From Telmatospirillum sp. J64-1 (GTDB lineage: Bacteria; Pseudomonadota; Alphaproteobacteria; Rhodospirillales; Magnetospirillaceae), in assembly GCF_006980715.1 (NCBI RefSeq), contig NZ_SBHN01000001.1, positions 1-64,000 of the forward strand: DNA of 64,000 nucleotides. Direction: 5' to 3'. Under the pieces are notes generated by a model. It saw only the letters and a list, made by a program, of their open reading frames with translations. It was not told where the DNA came from and made no database searches. Below are positions 26,801 through 35,316 of this stretch, in pieces; the stretch's first letter is position 1; each line of letters opens with the position of its first letter. A program made the position numbers and the translations under genes.

Positions 26801-27937
26801 TCAGAACGCCGTCTCGTAGATCTCCAGAATGTCATTCCGCGAGATTTCACGCGGATTGTTATCAAGCAAGCGGCGGATGGCGAAAGCTTCATCGGCCATC
26901 ATGCTCAGATCCTCTTTTGCCACATTGTAGCCGGACAGAGTCATCTGCAAGCCGATGCTTTTGCAGAAGTCATATGCTTGGCGGAAGACCTGTTCTTGAT
27001 CCTCGGTTTCCTCGAGGCCAAGCGCGGTGCAGACCTGCCTGGTCTTGAGCCCGCATGCAGGGGCGTTGAAGGCGAGGGTATGGGGAAAAATCAAGGCATT
27101 CGCGGCGCCATGGGCGATCTTGTAACGGGTGCCCAGAGGATAGGCCACGGCATGTCCCGCCGTTGTGTTCACGGGACCCAGGCAAATGCCGCCGTAGAAA
27201 GATCCCAATGCCAGCCCTGACCGGGCCTCGATATCCTCACCATCGGCGATTGCCCGCTTGAGATACCGGCCGATCAGTTTGATCCCTTCCAGGGCGTAGG
27301 CGTCGATGATGGGGTGGGCTTTCTTGCTGGTCAGGGCCTCGACGCAATGCGCCAAGGCATCGACCCCGGTTGCCGCGGTGACAATACCGGGAACCGACAC
27401 CGTAAGCAGCGGATCGATGATGGCGATGTCCGCCAGCATATGGCGGCTTTCGACCGCGATTTTATTGAGGGTGTCGGGATCGGTCACAAGGGCGCGCGTG
27501 CCTGCTTCGCTGCCGGTACCCGCAGTTGTCGGAACCTGGATGAGGAGGCAGCGGCGCTTGGGGGCGTTCTCCTTGCCGGCGATATCCCGGATGGCAAGCT
27601 GGTTGTCGGCCAGTACCGCTGCAAGTTTGGCGCAGTCCATCGCGCTGCCGCCGCCGAAACCGACAATGGCATCCGGGCGGAAGCGCCGTGCCTCGGAAAC
27701 GAGTTGCTCCAGATTGGTGACATCGGGTTCCGGCTGAATGGTGCCGAAAACCGCAGGCGCTTCGGCAAGACCCAGCACATCTATCCTGGTCGCGTTGAAG
27801 GCGTCACTGACCACCAGGACGCGGCGGCATCCGGCTTCGGTCAGGCAGGCTTGCAGTGTCTCGATTTGACGAAACCCAAAGAGGACCTTGGCCGGGCGCA
27901 GCATCTCGATGGCGGCGGAAAGTTGATTCATAAGCAT
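26801..27937 (-). CDS. Iron-containing alcohol dehydrogenase
   Basis: A 378-residue Fe-ADH family enzyme (the second Met at 27931 is an equally good start). It has the nucleotide-binding GFGGGSAMDCAKLAA, the PTTAGTGSEAG loop and the metal-binding region with GHAVAYPLGTRYKIAHGAANALIFPH. It oxidises or reduces a hydroxy compound with NAD(P)+. The position beside pdxA2, kinase and GntR, and a TGTCAACT motif upstream, place it in the same catabolic unit; 2-hydroxy or 4-hydroxy acids are plausible substrates, but none is shown. Confidence 0.85.
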   Translation of the reverse strand: MLMNQLSAAIEMLRPAKVLFGFRQIETLQACLTEAGCRRVLVVSDAFNATRIDVLGLAEAPAVFGTIQPEPDVTNLEQLVSEARRFRPDAIVGFGGGSAMDCAKLAAVLADNQLAIRDIAGKENAPKRRCLLIQVPTTAGTGSEAGTRALVTDPDTLNKIAVESRHMLADIAIIDPLLTVSVPGIVTAATGVDALAHCVEALTSKKAHPIIDAYALEGIKLIGRYLKRAIADGEDIEARSGLALGSFYGGICLGPVNTTAGHAVAYPLGTRYKIAHGAANALIFPHTLAFNAPACGLKTRQVCTALGLEETEDQEQVFRQAYDFCKSIGLQMTLSGYNVAKEDLSMMADEAFAIRRLLDNNPREISRNDILEIYETAF

Positions 27938-28166
27938 GGCAACCTTTCGTGAGTGCCACCCCTGCCGTAACCGTCACTGCGGGAGCCTCTGTGGGCTCGA
28001 TCGGCGCAAGAGGTGGAATTTACATATTGTCTTATCCGGATTCCCGCCGAGAAACGGGCCTCCCCTCTCCGTGACAAATTATATTATTGATTTTAAATGA
28101 TAAATTATCGGTGGGGGAGGGTTGTGCATTTGCTTTCCCTTCAGATTGATAGGCATAACCGAAAAT

Positions 28167-28175
28167 ATGTCAACT
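28167..28175. promoter_or_regulatory. Candidate GntR site ATGTCAACT
   Basis: The nine bases repeat the core TGTCAACT also seen at 24648-24657 and, inverted, at 28482-28489. It lies about 230 bases upstream of the alcohol dehydrogenase start. Confidence 0.4.
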
Positions 28176-28483
28176 GAATTGCGGGAGGGTCTCATTTCCT
28201 GCTGGAAGGGAGATGTGGAGGGTTGGGGAGGAAGGGGGCATGGGGAAGAAAGGGAGGTAGCCTTTTTTGATTCTCTCTAAACAATTGATATATAAGGGAA
28301 TAACAGAGGTCTGCGCCTCTGCGTGACAGCTGTTTGGAAGGGGGGAAGTCCGGAGGTCCTTCCATCAGGAGAATGAAAGTGGCCGGAACAACTTTCCAGA
28401 TGGTAAGTGATAATTTTATTCTTTAATATCAATTGGTTATCTGTGAAGTTGGCTTAAGAAGGCATAAAAATTGTGTCACATAG

Positions 28484-28497
28484 TTGACAAATGTCAA
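28484..28497. promoter_or_regulatory. Palindromic candidate GntR operator TTGACA-AA-TGTCAA
   Basis: A perfect 6-bp inverted repeat with a 2-bp spacer lies upstream of the tct/lar operon. FCD-type GntR proteins usually bind short palindromes of this kind. AGTTGACAAA (28482-28491) matches the site between pdxA2 and the kinase. Confidence 0.5.
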
Positions 28498-28616
28498 AGC
28501 TGGCGGCAATGTCCTAACCAAGCAAGAACGTTGCGGTCGAAAATCGTGCGCTGTCACGGCTGCCGCAGCTCGATATGAGTGCGCATCCGCATTCGCCGTC
28601 CTTGGGAGGGGCATGT

Positions 28617-28823
28617 ATGCGTTTTGAGGCTGTTCAGGCCGTGGCGCAGGGCTGCAAGTCTACGAGACTCGCAGAATCCTTCGGTGCCGAGCTTGCTGAT
28701 ACGCTTTGGCGTATAGGCGAAGGGGAGTGTTCCCTGGATGTGGTCGAGCCTGGTTCATCCCATGAAGCAGCGGCGAAAAATCCACCTTTTCTCCAGCCCA
28801 TGAAAGAGGCCAGCAATGGTTAA
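28617..28823 (+). CDS. Possible small protein of 68 residues, unknown
   Basis: A short open frame has a good ribosome-binding site (GGGAGGGG at 28604-28611, about 5 bases before ATG 28617). It ends by overlapping the tctB start by 8 bases, which would couple the two. The product (MRFEAVQAVAQGCKSTRLAESFG start) is soluble, with no motif I recognise. It may be a leader frame that opens tctB for translation, or not expressed. The longer form from 28575 lacks a ribosome-binding site. Confidence 0.3.
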   Translation: MRFEAVQAVAQGCKSTRLAESFGAELADTLWRIGEGECSLDVVEPGSSHEAAAKNPPFLQPMKEASNG

Positions 28824-29262
28824 GAAAGGCGCCGATTTCTGGATCTCCATCGGCTTGTTGGCCTTTTGCGCTTTCGCGGCATGGCGGACATCCTTGCTGC
28901 CGTCGATGGGTACGGGAACGCAAGCCGGGCCGACATTCTTTCCCTGGCTGATGATCGGCGGCATGGCCCTTCTTTCCGCGGCCATGCTGGTCCGTTCCCT
29001 GGTTGCCGGTTCCACCAAGGGCGAGGGGAGCGAGATTGGCGCAAGGACATTACTGCGGATCGGTGCCTTCCTGCTGCTGATGCTCGCTTATGCCTTCAGC
29101 TTTGTTTATCTGGGATACATTGTCAGTACTGTCGCGGTTTTTATTCTTGGAATGCTCTTCCTGGGTGAGCGAAGAGTTATTTTCTTCGCTGGTATTCCTG
29201 TGGTCATTGTTCTTGTGATCTATTTTCTGTTCACAAAATTCCTGGGCGTATACCTGCCCTGA
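28816..29262 (+). CDS. TTT transporter small membrane subunit (TctB family)
   Basis: A 148-residue protein with four hydrophobic segments (about 8-24, 36-57, 77-112 as two, 119-140), matching TctB. The opening MVKKGADFWISIGLLAFCAFAAW and GPTFFPWLMIGGMALLSAAML is characteristic of the family. It starts the second TTT operon in the unusual order B-C-A. It forms the permease with TctA at 30471. Confidence 0.86.
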   Translation: MVKKGADFWISIGLLAFCAFAAWRTSLLPSMGTGTQAGPTFFPWLMIGGMALLSAAMLVRSLVAGSTKGEGSEIGARTLLRIGAFLLLMLAYAFSFVYLGYIVSTVAVFILGMLFLGERRVIFFAGIPVVIVLVIYFLFTKFLGVYLP

Positions 29263-29315
29263 ATGAAGCAATCTTGATCGACTTCCAAGAAGGTCGCTAA
29301 AGGGAGGATTGGAAG

Positions 29316-30293
29316 ATGAGCTTTTTGAAGAAGGCCGCCGTTGCTGGCTTCGGTGCTTGCCTGATCGCCACATTCACCGGGGCGGCGAGTGCCCAGCAAT
29401 TCCCGGTGCGTCCTGTGCAGGTGGTGGTTCCCTACGCCGCGGGGGGTGGCACCGATCTTTCCGCCCGTATCATGGCTGATACCATTGAAAAATATCTGGG
29501 CCAGACGATGGTGGTCCGGAATCAGCCGGGCGGTGGCGGTTCGATCGGGACCAGCGTGGTGCTGCATTCGCGGGCGGATGGCTACACGCTGGGGATGGGG
29601 GCGCAGGGGCCGCTGGCCATGCTGCCTCATTACGGCGGCATTGATTATTCCCTCGACGAAGTGGAATTCCTCGCCTTGATGGGGCGCAACCTGATGGTCA
29701 TCGCCTCCTGCCGTGGCGCGCCCTTCGGCAATGCCGAAGAGTTCCTGACCCATGCCAAGGCCAATCCCGGCGCAATTCGCGTCGGCAATTCCGGTGCCGG
29801 TGGGGCGAATCACATTGCCATGGAAGGGTTTGCGTCGGCGGCGGACATCAAGGTGCGGAGCATGCCTTTCCAGGGCTCTTCGGCGGCCGTGACGGCTTGT
29901 GTCGGCGGGCATATCGATGCCGTGGTGGCCTCGCCTGCCGAAGTGCTGCCCCAGGTACAGGCAGGCAATATCAAGCCCGTGCTGGTGATGGAAGAAAGCC
30001 GCATCGAACAATTCCCCGACATGCCGACGGCGATCGAAGCCGGGGTCGATTTCACCTGGTCGTCCTGGAAGGGCATCATCGCGCCCAAGGGCCTGCCCGA
30101 AGACGTGCGCCTGAAGCTGGCGGATGCCCTGGAAAAGACTTTCCAGGACGAAACCTTCATCCAGCGCATGAACGAACTCGGTGAATTCATCGATTATCGT
30201 CCTGGTCCGGCTTATGAAGAACTCGCCCGCCGCGATTCGGGAATTGCCGAAACCGTCATCCGCGATCTCGGCATGTACGGGATGAACAAGTAA
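29316..30293 (+). CDS. TTT transporter periplasmic solute-binding protein (TctC family)
   Basis: A 325-residue TctC/Bug receptor with a Sec signal peptide (MSFLKKAAVAGFGACLIATFTG, cleavage near AASAQ). The mature start is FPVRPVQVVVPYAAGGGTDLSARIMAD and the family motif VVRNQPGGGGSIGT follows. AAGGGAGGATTGGAAG precedes the ATG. The ligand is probably the acid metabolised by the downstream lyase, dehydrogenase and LarA homologue, or by the neighbouring kinase and PdxA2. Confidence 0.92.
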   Translation: MSFLKKAAVAGFGACLIATFTGAASAQQFPVRPVQVVVPYAAGGGTDLSARIMADTIEKYLGQTMVVRNQPGGGGSIGTSVVLHSRADGYTLGMGAQGPLAMLPHYGGIDYSLDEVEFLALMGRNLMVIASCRGAPFGNAEEFLTHAKANPGAIRVGNSGAGGANHIAMEGFASAADIKVRSMPFQGSSAAVTACVGGHIDAVVASPAEVLPQVQAGNIKPVLVMEESRIEQFPDMPTAIEAGVDFTWSSWKGIIAPKGLPEDVRLKLADALEKTFQDETFIQRMNELGEFIDYRPGPAYEELARRDSGIAETVIRDLGMYGMNK

Positions 30294-30307
30294 GGCCGTC
30301 GCACAAG

Positions 30308-30360
30308 AGGGGACAGCCGCTTCCGGCTTGTCCTGGACGTCTCGGCCTGGGCTGTCCCCT
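30308..30360 (+). terminator. Stem-loop between tctC and tctA (attenuator or mRNA stabiliser)
   Basis: AGGGGACAGCC (30308-30318) pairs perfectly with GGCTGTCCCCT (30350-30360) around a 31-base loop, which itself has short pairings. No T run follows, so it more likely protects the binding-protein mRNA or reduces read-through than ends transcription completely. Binding proteins are normally needed in excess over permeases. Confidence 0.5.
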
Positions 30361-30470
30361 CGTTATCCTGTCGTCCCGCCTGAACGGATGCTTCCTCGGG
30401 CCCGGCCCGTTCCGGGCAGTTCCCACCATCCTGACGATAATCTCGCCAAGGACTTAAGCAGAGAACGCTG

Positions 30471-31952
30471 ATGGATGTCCTTCAATACATAATCCCGGTA
30501 TTTGCTCCTGAAGTGCTGTGGGTGATTGCCCTCGGCACCCTGGGTGGGATCGTCATCGGCGCTCTGCCAGGCTTGACCGCCACAATGGGGGTTGCCCTTC
30601 TTATTCCGCTTACTTTCGGAATGGCGCCGATCCTGGGCCTGAACATGCTCATCGGGATTTATATCGGCGGCATTTACGGCGGATGTATTTCTTCGATTCT
30701 TGTGCGGACACCAGGAACCCCATCCTCCGCCGCCACCGTCCTGGATGGTTATCCGCTGGCGCAGAAAGGGATGGCCGGCAAGGCGCTGGGCATGGCGACG
30801 ATTGCCTCCTTCGTCGGTGGGCTGATCGCCGCGATCGTTCTTGCGACCTTGGCTCCGCAATTGGCGTCTCTCGCCCTTGCTTTCGGGCCTGCCGAATATT
30901 TTGCCCTCGCCTTGTTCGGTCTTGCCATCATCGCCAGTCTGTCCGGCGATCTTTTGAAAGGTGCCATTGCCGGCATGCTCGGCGTGCTGCTTTCCTGTGT
31001 GGGGGCGGACCCGATCAGTGGAGCCGCGCGTTATACTTTCGGCATTACCGGCTTTGCGTCCGGATTTTCCTTTACACCGGCGTTGATCGGTCTTTTCGCT
31101 TTGTCCGAAGTCTTCGTCCAGATCGAGAAGATGCTGAACGAACGGGTGGAGAAGCTGAAGATCTCCGGCATCTGGCCGAGCCGAAAGGACTTGCGCGAAT
31201 CGACTGGTGCCATGCTGCGCGGCTCGTTTATCGGAACCATCATCGGGATCGTTCCCGGAACGGGGTCCGGCACGGCGTCCTGGATCAGCTACAACGAAGC
31301 GCGCCGTGCCTCGAAGACACCGGAAAAGTTCGGCACGGGGCACATGCCCGGCGTCGCCGCCACGGAAAGCGCCAATAACGCCGTTTGTGCCTCGGCTCTC
31401 ATTCCCCTTCTGGCCTTGGGCATTCCGGGCGATGTGGTGACGGCCGTGCTGATGGGCGGCCTGATGATCCAGGGCTTGGCGCCAGGCCCCATGTTGTTCC
31501 AGGAACGTCCGGATATCATCGTCGGCATCTTCGCGGGGACCTTCATCGCGACTGTCTTCATGTTCATCTTCGGGATGCTGGGAATCCGCCTGTTCACGAA
31601 GATCCTGTCTGTTCCGAAGAACATCCTGACGATTTCGATCGTCGTCTTCTGCTTCATCGGTTCCTACGCGATCAATCTCAATGTCGCCGACCTTTACACG
31701 ATGATCGGCTTCGGCGTGCTTGGTTACTTCATGCAGAAGTTCGGCTTTTCCCAGGCGGCGCTGTGCATCGCCCTCATCCTCGGCCCGATGGCGGAATCGA
31801 ATCTGCGCCTGGGCCTGATGAGCGCCAATGACAATCTGGCCCTGTTCTTCTCGGGTCCGATCACCATTACCTTCATGGTCCTGACGGTTCTGTCGCTGCT
31901 GTGGCCGCTCTATCAGAACTGGAAGGCGAGAACTCGGGAACGCTCCGCCTGA
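30471..31952 (+). CDS. TTT transporter large membrane subunit (TctA family)
   Basis: A 493-residue polytopic permease with TctA motifs: GIVIGALPGLTATMGVALLIPLTFG, GIYIGGIYGGCISSILVRTPGTPSS and the second half GIVPGTGSGTASWISYNEARR...ALIPLLALGIPGD. It has about 11-12 helices. The start has only a weak purine stretch (GCAGAGAACG) before it, which fits lower expression than tctC. Confidence 0.92.
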   Translation: MDVLQYIIPVFAPEVLWVIALGTLGGIVIGALPGLTATMGVALLIPLTFGMAPILGLNMLIGIYIGGIYGGCISSILVRTPGTPSSAATVLDGYPLAQKGMAGKALGMATIASFVGGLIAAIVLATLAPQLASLALAFGPAEYFALALFGLAIIASLSGDLLKGAIAGMLGVLLSCVGADPISGAARYTFGITGFASGFSFTPALIGLFALSEVFVQIEKMLNERVEKLKISGIWPSRKDLRESTGAMLRGSFIGTIIGIVPGTGSGTASWISYNEARRASKTPEKFGTGHMPGVAATESANNAVCASALIPLLALGIPGDVVTAVLMGGLMIQGLAPGPMLFQERPDIIVGIFAGTFIATVFMFIFGMLGIRLFTKILSVPKNILTISIVVFCFIGSYAINLNVADLYTMIGFGVLGYFMQKFGFSQAALCIALILGPMAESNLRLGLMSANDNLALFFSGPITITFMVLTVLSLLWPLYQNWKARTRERSA

Positions 31953-32042
31953 TACCTGAAACACAAGCGCTGCTGACTGCGGATCAGGGTGCTGATGCTG
32001 TCCTTCGCTGCGCTCTGACGCAGATAGAATATGGAGATCAAT

Positions 32043-32933
32043 GTGAGTGACCGTCTTTCCTTCGTCGCGCTCGTAACTTGTTTCAACGACGATGAAACGA
32101 TCAATTACGGCGCTGTGCGCAAGCAAGTGCGCCGTCAGGTCGAAGCCGGCAACAACATCATGTGCTGCGGCACGAATGGCGACTTCACCAGCCTGACCTT
32201 CGACGAAAAGGTTCGTCTTTGCGCCGAGGTCGTCGAGGAAGTCGATGGCGCCGCCCAGGTTCTCGTCAACGCCGGCATGCCTTCGACCTATGAAACCGTT
32301 CTGCTGGCGAAAGAATTCGAGAAGCTGGGGGTGGATGCCATTTCGGTCATCACGCCTTTCTTCATCGCCTGCACGCAGCAAGGTCTGATCAGCCATTTCG
32401 CGACGGTGGCGGACAAGGTCACGAAGCCGGTCTACATGTATGACATTCCGTCGCGGACGCAGAACCATATCGAGCCCGAAACCGCTGCGCGGCTGGCCGA
32501 ACATGGCAATATCGCCGGAATCAAGGATAGCGGCGGCGGACAGGACTCGCTGGATGCCTATCTTGAAATTGCCAACAGCCGCGATGACTTCGACGTCTTC
32601 TCCGGACCGGATTCCCTGATCTATTACGCCTTGTCCAAGGGGGCGAAAGGCTGCATTTCCGGCCTCGGCAACGTCATGCCCGGCGTGCTGAGCGGTATTT
32701 GCCGCGAATACAATGCCGGGAATTTCGAGGAAGCCAAGAAGCGGCAGGACTTGTTCACGGCGCTGCGCATCGATCTTTATGCCCTGGGCTATCCGCCGGC
32801 CCTGGTCAAGCGCGCTCTTTATCTGCTGGACAATTCCGTGGGCGCCAGCCGCCAGCCGGCCCTGCTCCCGACACAGGAATTGGACGGCAAGATCATGGCT
32901 ATCCTCGAAAAGCATGGATTGGTGGCGGCCTGA
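32043..32933 (+). CDS. DapA/NAL-family class I aldolase or dehydratase of unknown substrate
   Basis: A 296-residue (beta/alpha)8 enzyme of the dihydrodipicolinate synthase/N-acetylneuraminate lyase superfamily, which acts on 2-oxo acids through a lysine Schiff base. With the GTG at 32043 as start (GGAG 6 bases upstream) the residues fall at Thr44, Tyr133, Arg138 and Lys161 (YDIPSR, GIKDSGG), the same numbers as in E. coli DapA from memory. Position 45, Thr in DapA, is Asn (CGTNGD), so it is not a lysine-biosynthesis DapA. ATG 32031 is possible but lacks a ribosome-binding site. Its place between a TTT permease and a 2-hydroxyacid dehydrogenase points to splitting or dehydration of a 2-oxo acid. 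Confidence 0.85.
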   Translation: MSDRLSFVALVTCFNDDETINYGAVRKQVRRQVEAGNNIMCCGTNGDFTSLTFDEKVRLCAEVVEEVDGAAQVLVNAGMPSTYETVLLAKEFEKLGVDAISVITPFFIACTQQGLISHFATVADKVTKPVYMYDIPSRTQNHIEPETAARLAEHGNIAGIKDSGGGQDSLDAYLEIANSRDDFDVFSGPDSLIYYALSKGAKGCISGLGNVMPGVLSGICREYNAGNFEEAKKRQDLFTALRIDLYALGYPPALVKRALYLLDNSVGASRQPALLPTQELDGKIMAILEKHGLVAA

Positions 32934-32998
32934 GCTTCCGGGGGCGCCAGTCGCCCCCGTCATGCTCGCCGCATTCAAGATTACGGAAAGACACGCGC

Positions 32999-33964
32999 AT
33001 GGGCATCGTCGTCGTCACGACATCTCCCGGTTTTGGGACCGTTGGCCGGGTACCGGGAAAAATCAGCGAGCGCGGATGGGAATTCATCCGTTGCATCGAT
33101 ACCAGCCGTCCTGATGGCGGTGTCGCGGAATACCGTGAGAGGATGGACTTCCTGGTTGTCGGCCTGATTCCGGCAACCGCGGAGATGATTGCTTCGGCTC
33201 CCCGTCTGAAGGGCATCCTCAAGCACGGCGTCGGCGTGGACAATATCGACATCGCCGCAGCGACGGCGCGCAGGATTCCCGTGCTGAACGCGCCGGGAAC
33301 CAATGCCAATGCCGTCGCCGAACTGGCGATCGGCAGCATGTTCTCCCTTGCCCGTCGCATCCCCATGCTGCACCGGGTGGTGACCGATGGCGGATGGCAG
33401 CGCCATGTAGGTTCGGAAATCGAAGGAAAGGTCCTGGGCGTCGTCGGCCTGGGCAATATCGGCAAGACGCTGGCCCGCAAGGGGCGCGCCCTGGGGATGC
33501 GGGTTCTGGCTTCCGACCCCTATCCGGATGTGGATTTTGCCAAGGAGCACGGTGTCGAGATCGTGGAATTGCGCGATGTCTTGGCGCAATCGGATTTCGT
33601 CTCGCTGCATGTGTTCGGCGGCAAGGACAACGCCCATCTCATCGGTGCCGAGGAAATCGCACTCATGAAGAAGACGGCTTACCTCATGAATTTTGCCCGG
33701 GGGGAAGTCGTCGATACCGAGGCCCTTTATGATGCCCTGGCGAATGACCGGCTGATGGGGGCCGCGATCGACGCCTATGTGCAGGAGCCGCCGGATCGGG
33801 CGCATCCCATCTTCTCTCATCCCCGCGTCGTTTTCACGCCGCATTCCGGTGCCGACACCACCGAGGCCGTCGAGCGCATGGGTCTGATGAATATCGCCGA
33901 TATCGAGGCGATTCTCGACGGTCAGAGGCCTGCCCGGGTTCTAAATCCGGAAATTTACCGGTAA
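32999..33964 (+). CDS. D-2-hydroxyacid dehydrogenase (SerA-like, phosphoglycerate dehydrogenase family)
   Basis: A 321-residue NAD-dependent dehydrogenase without the ACT domain of true SerA. It has the NAD-binding GVVGLGNIGKTLA (Gly150-Gly155), the substrate Arg in NFARGE, Glu in VQEPPD and the catalytic His in TPHSGADTTEA. It would interconvert a 2-hydroxy acid and the 2-oxo acid used by the upstream lyase. It directly precedes the larA-like gene (28-base gap). The ATG at 32999 follows GGAAAG. Confidence 0.88.
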   Translation: MGIVVVTTSPGFGTVGRVPGKISERGWEFIRCIDTSRPDGGVAEYRERMDFLVVGLIPATAEMIASAPRLKGILKHGVGVDNIDIAAATARRIPVLNAPGTNANAVAELAIGSMFSLARRIPMLHRVVTDGGWQRHVGSEIEGKVLGVVGLGNIGKTLARKGRALGMRVLASDPYPDVDFAKEHGVEIVELRDVLAQSDFVSLHVFGGKDNAHLIGAEEIALMKKTAYLMNFARGEVVDTEALYDALANDRLMGAAIDAYVQEPPDRAHPIFSHPRVVFTPHSGADTTEAVERMGLMNIADIEAILDGQRPARVLNPEIYR

Positions 33965-33992
33965 CCTTTCCAAAATTCCGGAGGGAGCGCGC

Positions 33993-35315
33993 ATGAAGCC
34001 GGGTTATGTCAAACTGGTGGAGAACGTGAATTTGCCGCGCATGGCCCTGGTGCGGCAGATGTTCGACGCCGAGGATGCGGGTGACCCGGCTCGGGCGGTG
34101 CATGAGGCGATGGCGGGGGCTGCCTGTGTCGATGCCAGCATCAAGCCGGGCATGTCGGTTGCCCTGACCGTTGGCAGTCGGGGCCTAGCCAATCTGCCGG
34201 AACTTGTTCGCGCCGTCGTGAGCGAATTGCGTGCGCGCGGCGCCGAACCCTTCATCGTTCCGTCCATGGGCAGCCATGGCGGAGCGACGGCCGAGGGGCA
34301 GCGGCAGGTGCTGCATCAATTAGGCGTGACCGAAGATTCTGCCGGCTGCCCGATCCGTTCAAGCATGGAAACGGTCGAGGTCGGCCGGCTCGAGAACGGC
34401 ATGTCGGTACGCATCGACAAATTGGCCTATGAAGCCGATGGCATCGTCCTGTTCAACCGCATCAAGCCCCATAGTGCGTTTCGCGCTCGGAATGAAAGCG
34501 GTCTGGTCAAGATGCTTTCGATCGGTTTGGGCAAACAGTCCGGCGCGGACAATTGTCATGCCTGGGGCTTCAACTATGTCGGTCAGTTCATCGTCGAAAT
34601 GGCTCGGGTCAAGCTGCAGACCTGCCGGGTTCTGTTCGGTGTCGGCACGCTGGAGAATGCGTATGACAGACTGTCGAAGGTGGTCGTGCTTCCGCCGGAA
34701 GGCATGATCGAGCGCGAGCGTGAATATCTTGCCGAGGCGATGCGCAACATGCCGCGTCTGCCGCTGGGGCCGCTTGATCAGCCCTTGGCTTCCGGCCCTC
34801 TGGACGTTCTGCTGGTCGATTATGTCGGCAAGGAGTTTTCCGGAAGCGGAATGGATCCGAACATTACCGGCCGCCCGTCCACCACGGCGATCAGCGGCGG
34901 CCCGTCGGTTTCCCGGATCGTCGTTCTCGATGTCACGGATAAGAGCCAGGGCAATGCCAATGGTGTGGCCCGGGCGGATGTGATTACCGACCGGTTGTTC
35001 AATCGCTTCGACCGTGAAGCCGTTTATACCAATTCCCTGACCTCCGGCGTGCTGATTGCGGCGTCTTTGCCCATGGCGATGCCCGACGACAAGACCGCCA
35101 TCCAGGCTGCGGTCAAGACCTGTGAATCCCACACGCCCGATGCGATCACGATGATTCGCATCCCGAACACCCTGCATCTCGAATATCTTTATGCGTCGGA
35201 GGCATTGCTGCCGCAGCTGGCTTCCAGGCCCGGGATTAAAATCCTGTCCGAGCCTGCCCCGATGCAATTCGGCCCGGACGGGCGGCTTCTGGATCCCTGG
35301 CCTTCCGGCCATTGA
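33993..35315 (+). CDS. LarA-like nickel-pincer-dependent 2-hydroxyacid racemase/epimerase (DUF2088)
   Basis: A 440-residue protein of the LarA/DUF2088 family, which uses a nickel-pincer nucleotide to move a hydride at C2 of 2-hydroxy acids. Candidate catalytic and cofactor residues are His95 (MGSHGG), His160 (IKPH), Lys173 (SGLVKM) and His189 (DNCHAWG). In L. plantarum LarA, as I remember it, the residues are His108, His174, Lys184 and His200; the spacing Lys-to-His (16) is identical and His-to-His is 65 against 66. Sequence around them differs from lactate racemase, so the substrate is probably not lactate. GGAGGGAGCGCGC precedes the ATG. The next three genes make its cofactor. Confidence 0.83.
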   Translation: MKPGYVKLVENVNLPRMALVRQMFDAEDAGDPARAVHEAMAGAACVDASIKPGMSVALTVGSRGLANLPELVRAVVSELRARGAEPFIVPSMGSHGGATAEGQRQVLHQLGVTEDSAGCPIRSSMETVEVGRLENGMSVRIDKLAYEADGIVLFNRIKPHSAFRARNESGLVKMLSIGLGKQSGADNCHAWGFNYVGQFIVEMARVKLQTCRVLFGVGTLENAYDRLSKVVVLPPEGMIEREREYLAEAMRNMPRLPLGPLDQPLASGPLDVLLVDYVGKEFSGSGMDPNITGRPSTTAISGGPSVSRIVVLDVTDKSQGNANGVARADVITDRLFNRFDREAVYTNSLTSGVLIAASLPMAMPDDKTAIQAAVKTCESHTPDAITMIRIPNTLHLEYLYASEALLPQLASRPGIKILSEPAPMQFGPDGRLLDPWPSGH

Positions 35316-35316
35316 G

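Larger units (their letters stand above)
27938..28616. other. About 680-bp AT-rich intergenic region before the tct/lar operon
   Basis: This stretch is visibly richer in A+T than its surroundings (especially 28020-28180 and 28265-28500) and has no convincing gene. It holds candidate GntR sites at 28167-28175 and 28484-28497 and must contain the promoters of the alcohol dehydrogenase (leftward) and the long tct/lar operon (rightward). I see no riboswitch that I can name and no tRNA. Confidence 0.55.

Noticed and set aside
30363-32978. 871-residue antisense open frame opposite tctA and the DapA-family gene
   Set aside because: Low-complexity, His/Asp/Gln-rich shadow of two clear genes; no motif or ribosome-binding site.
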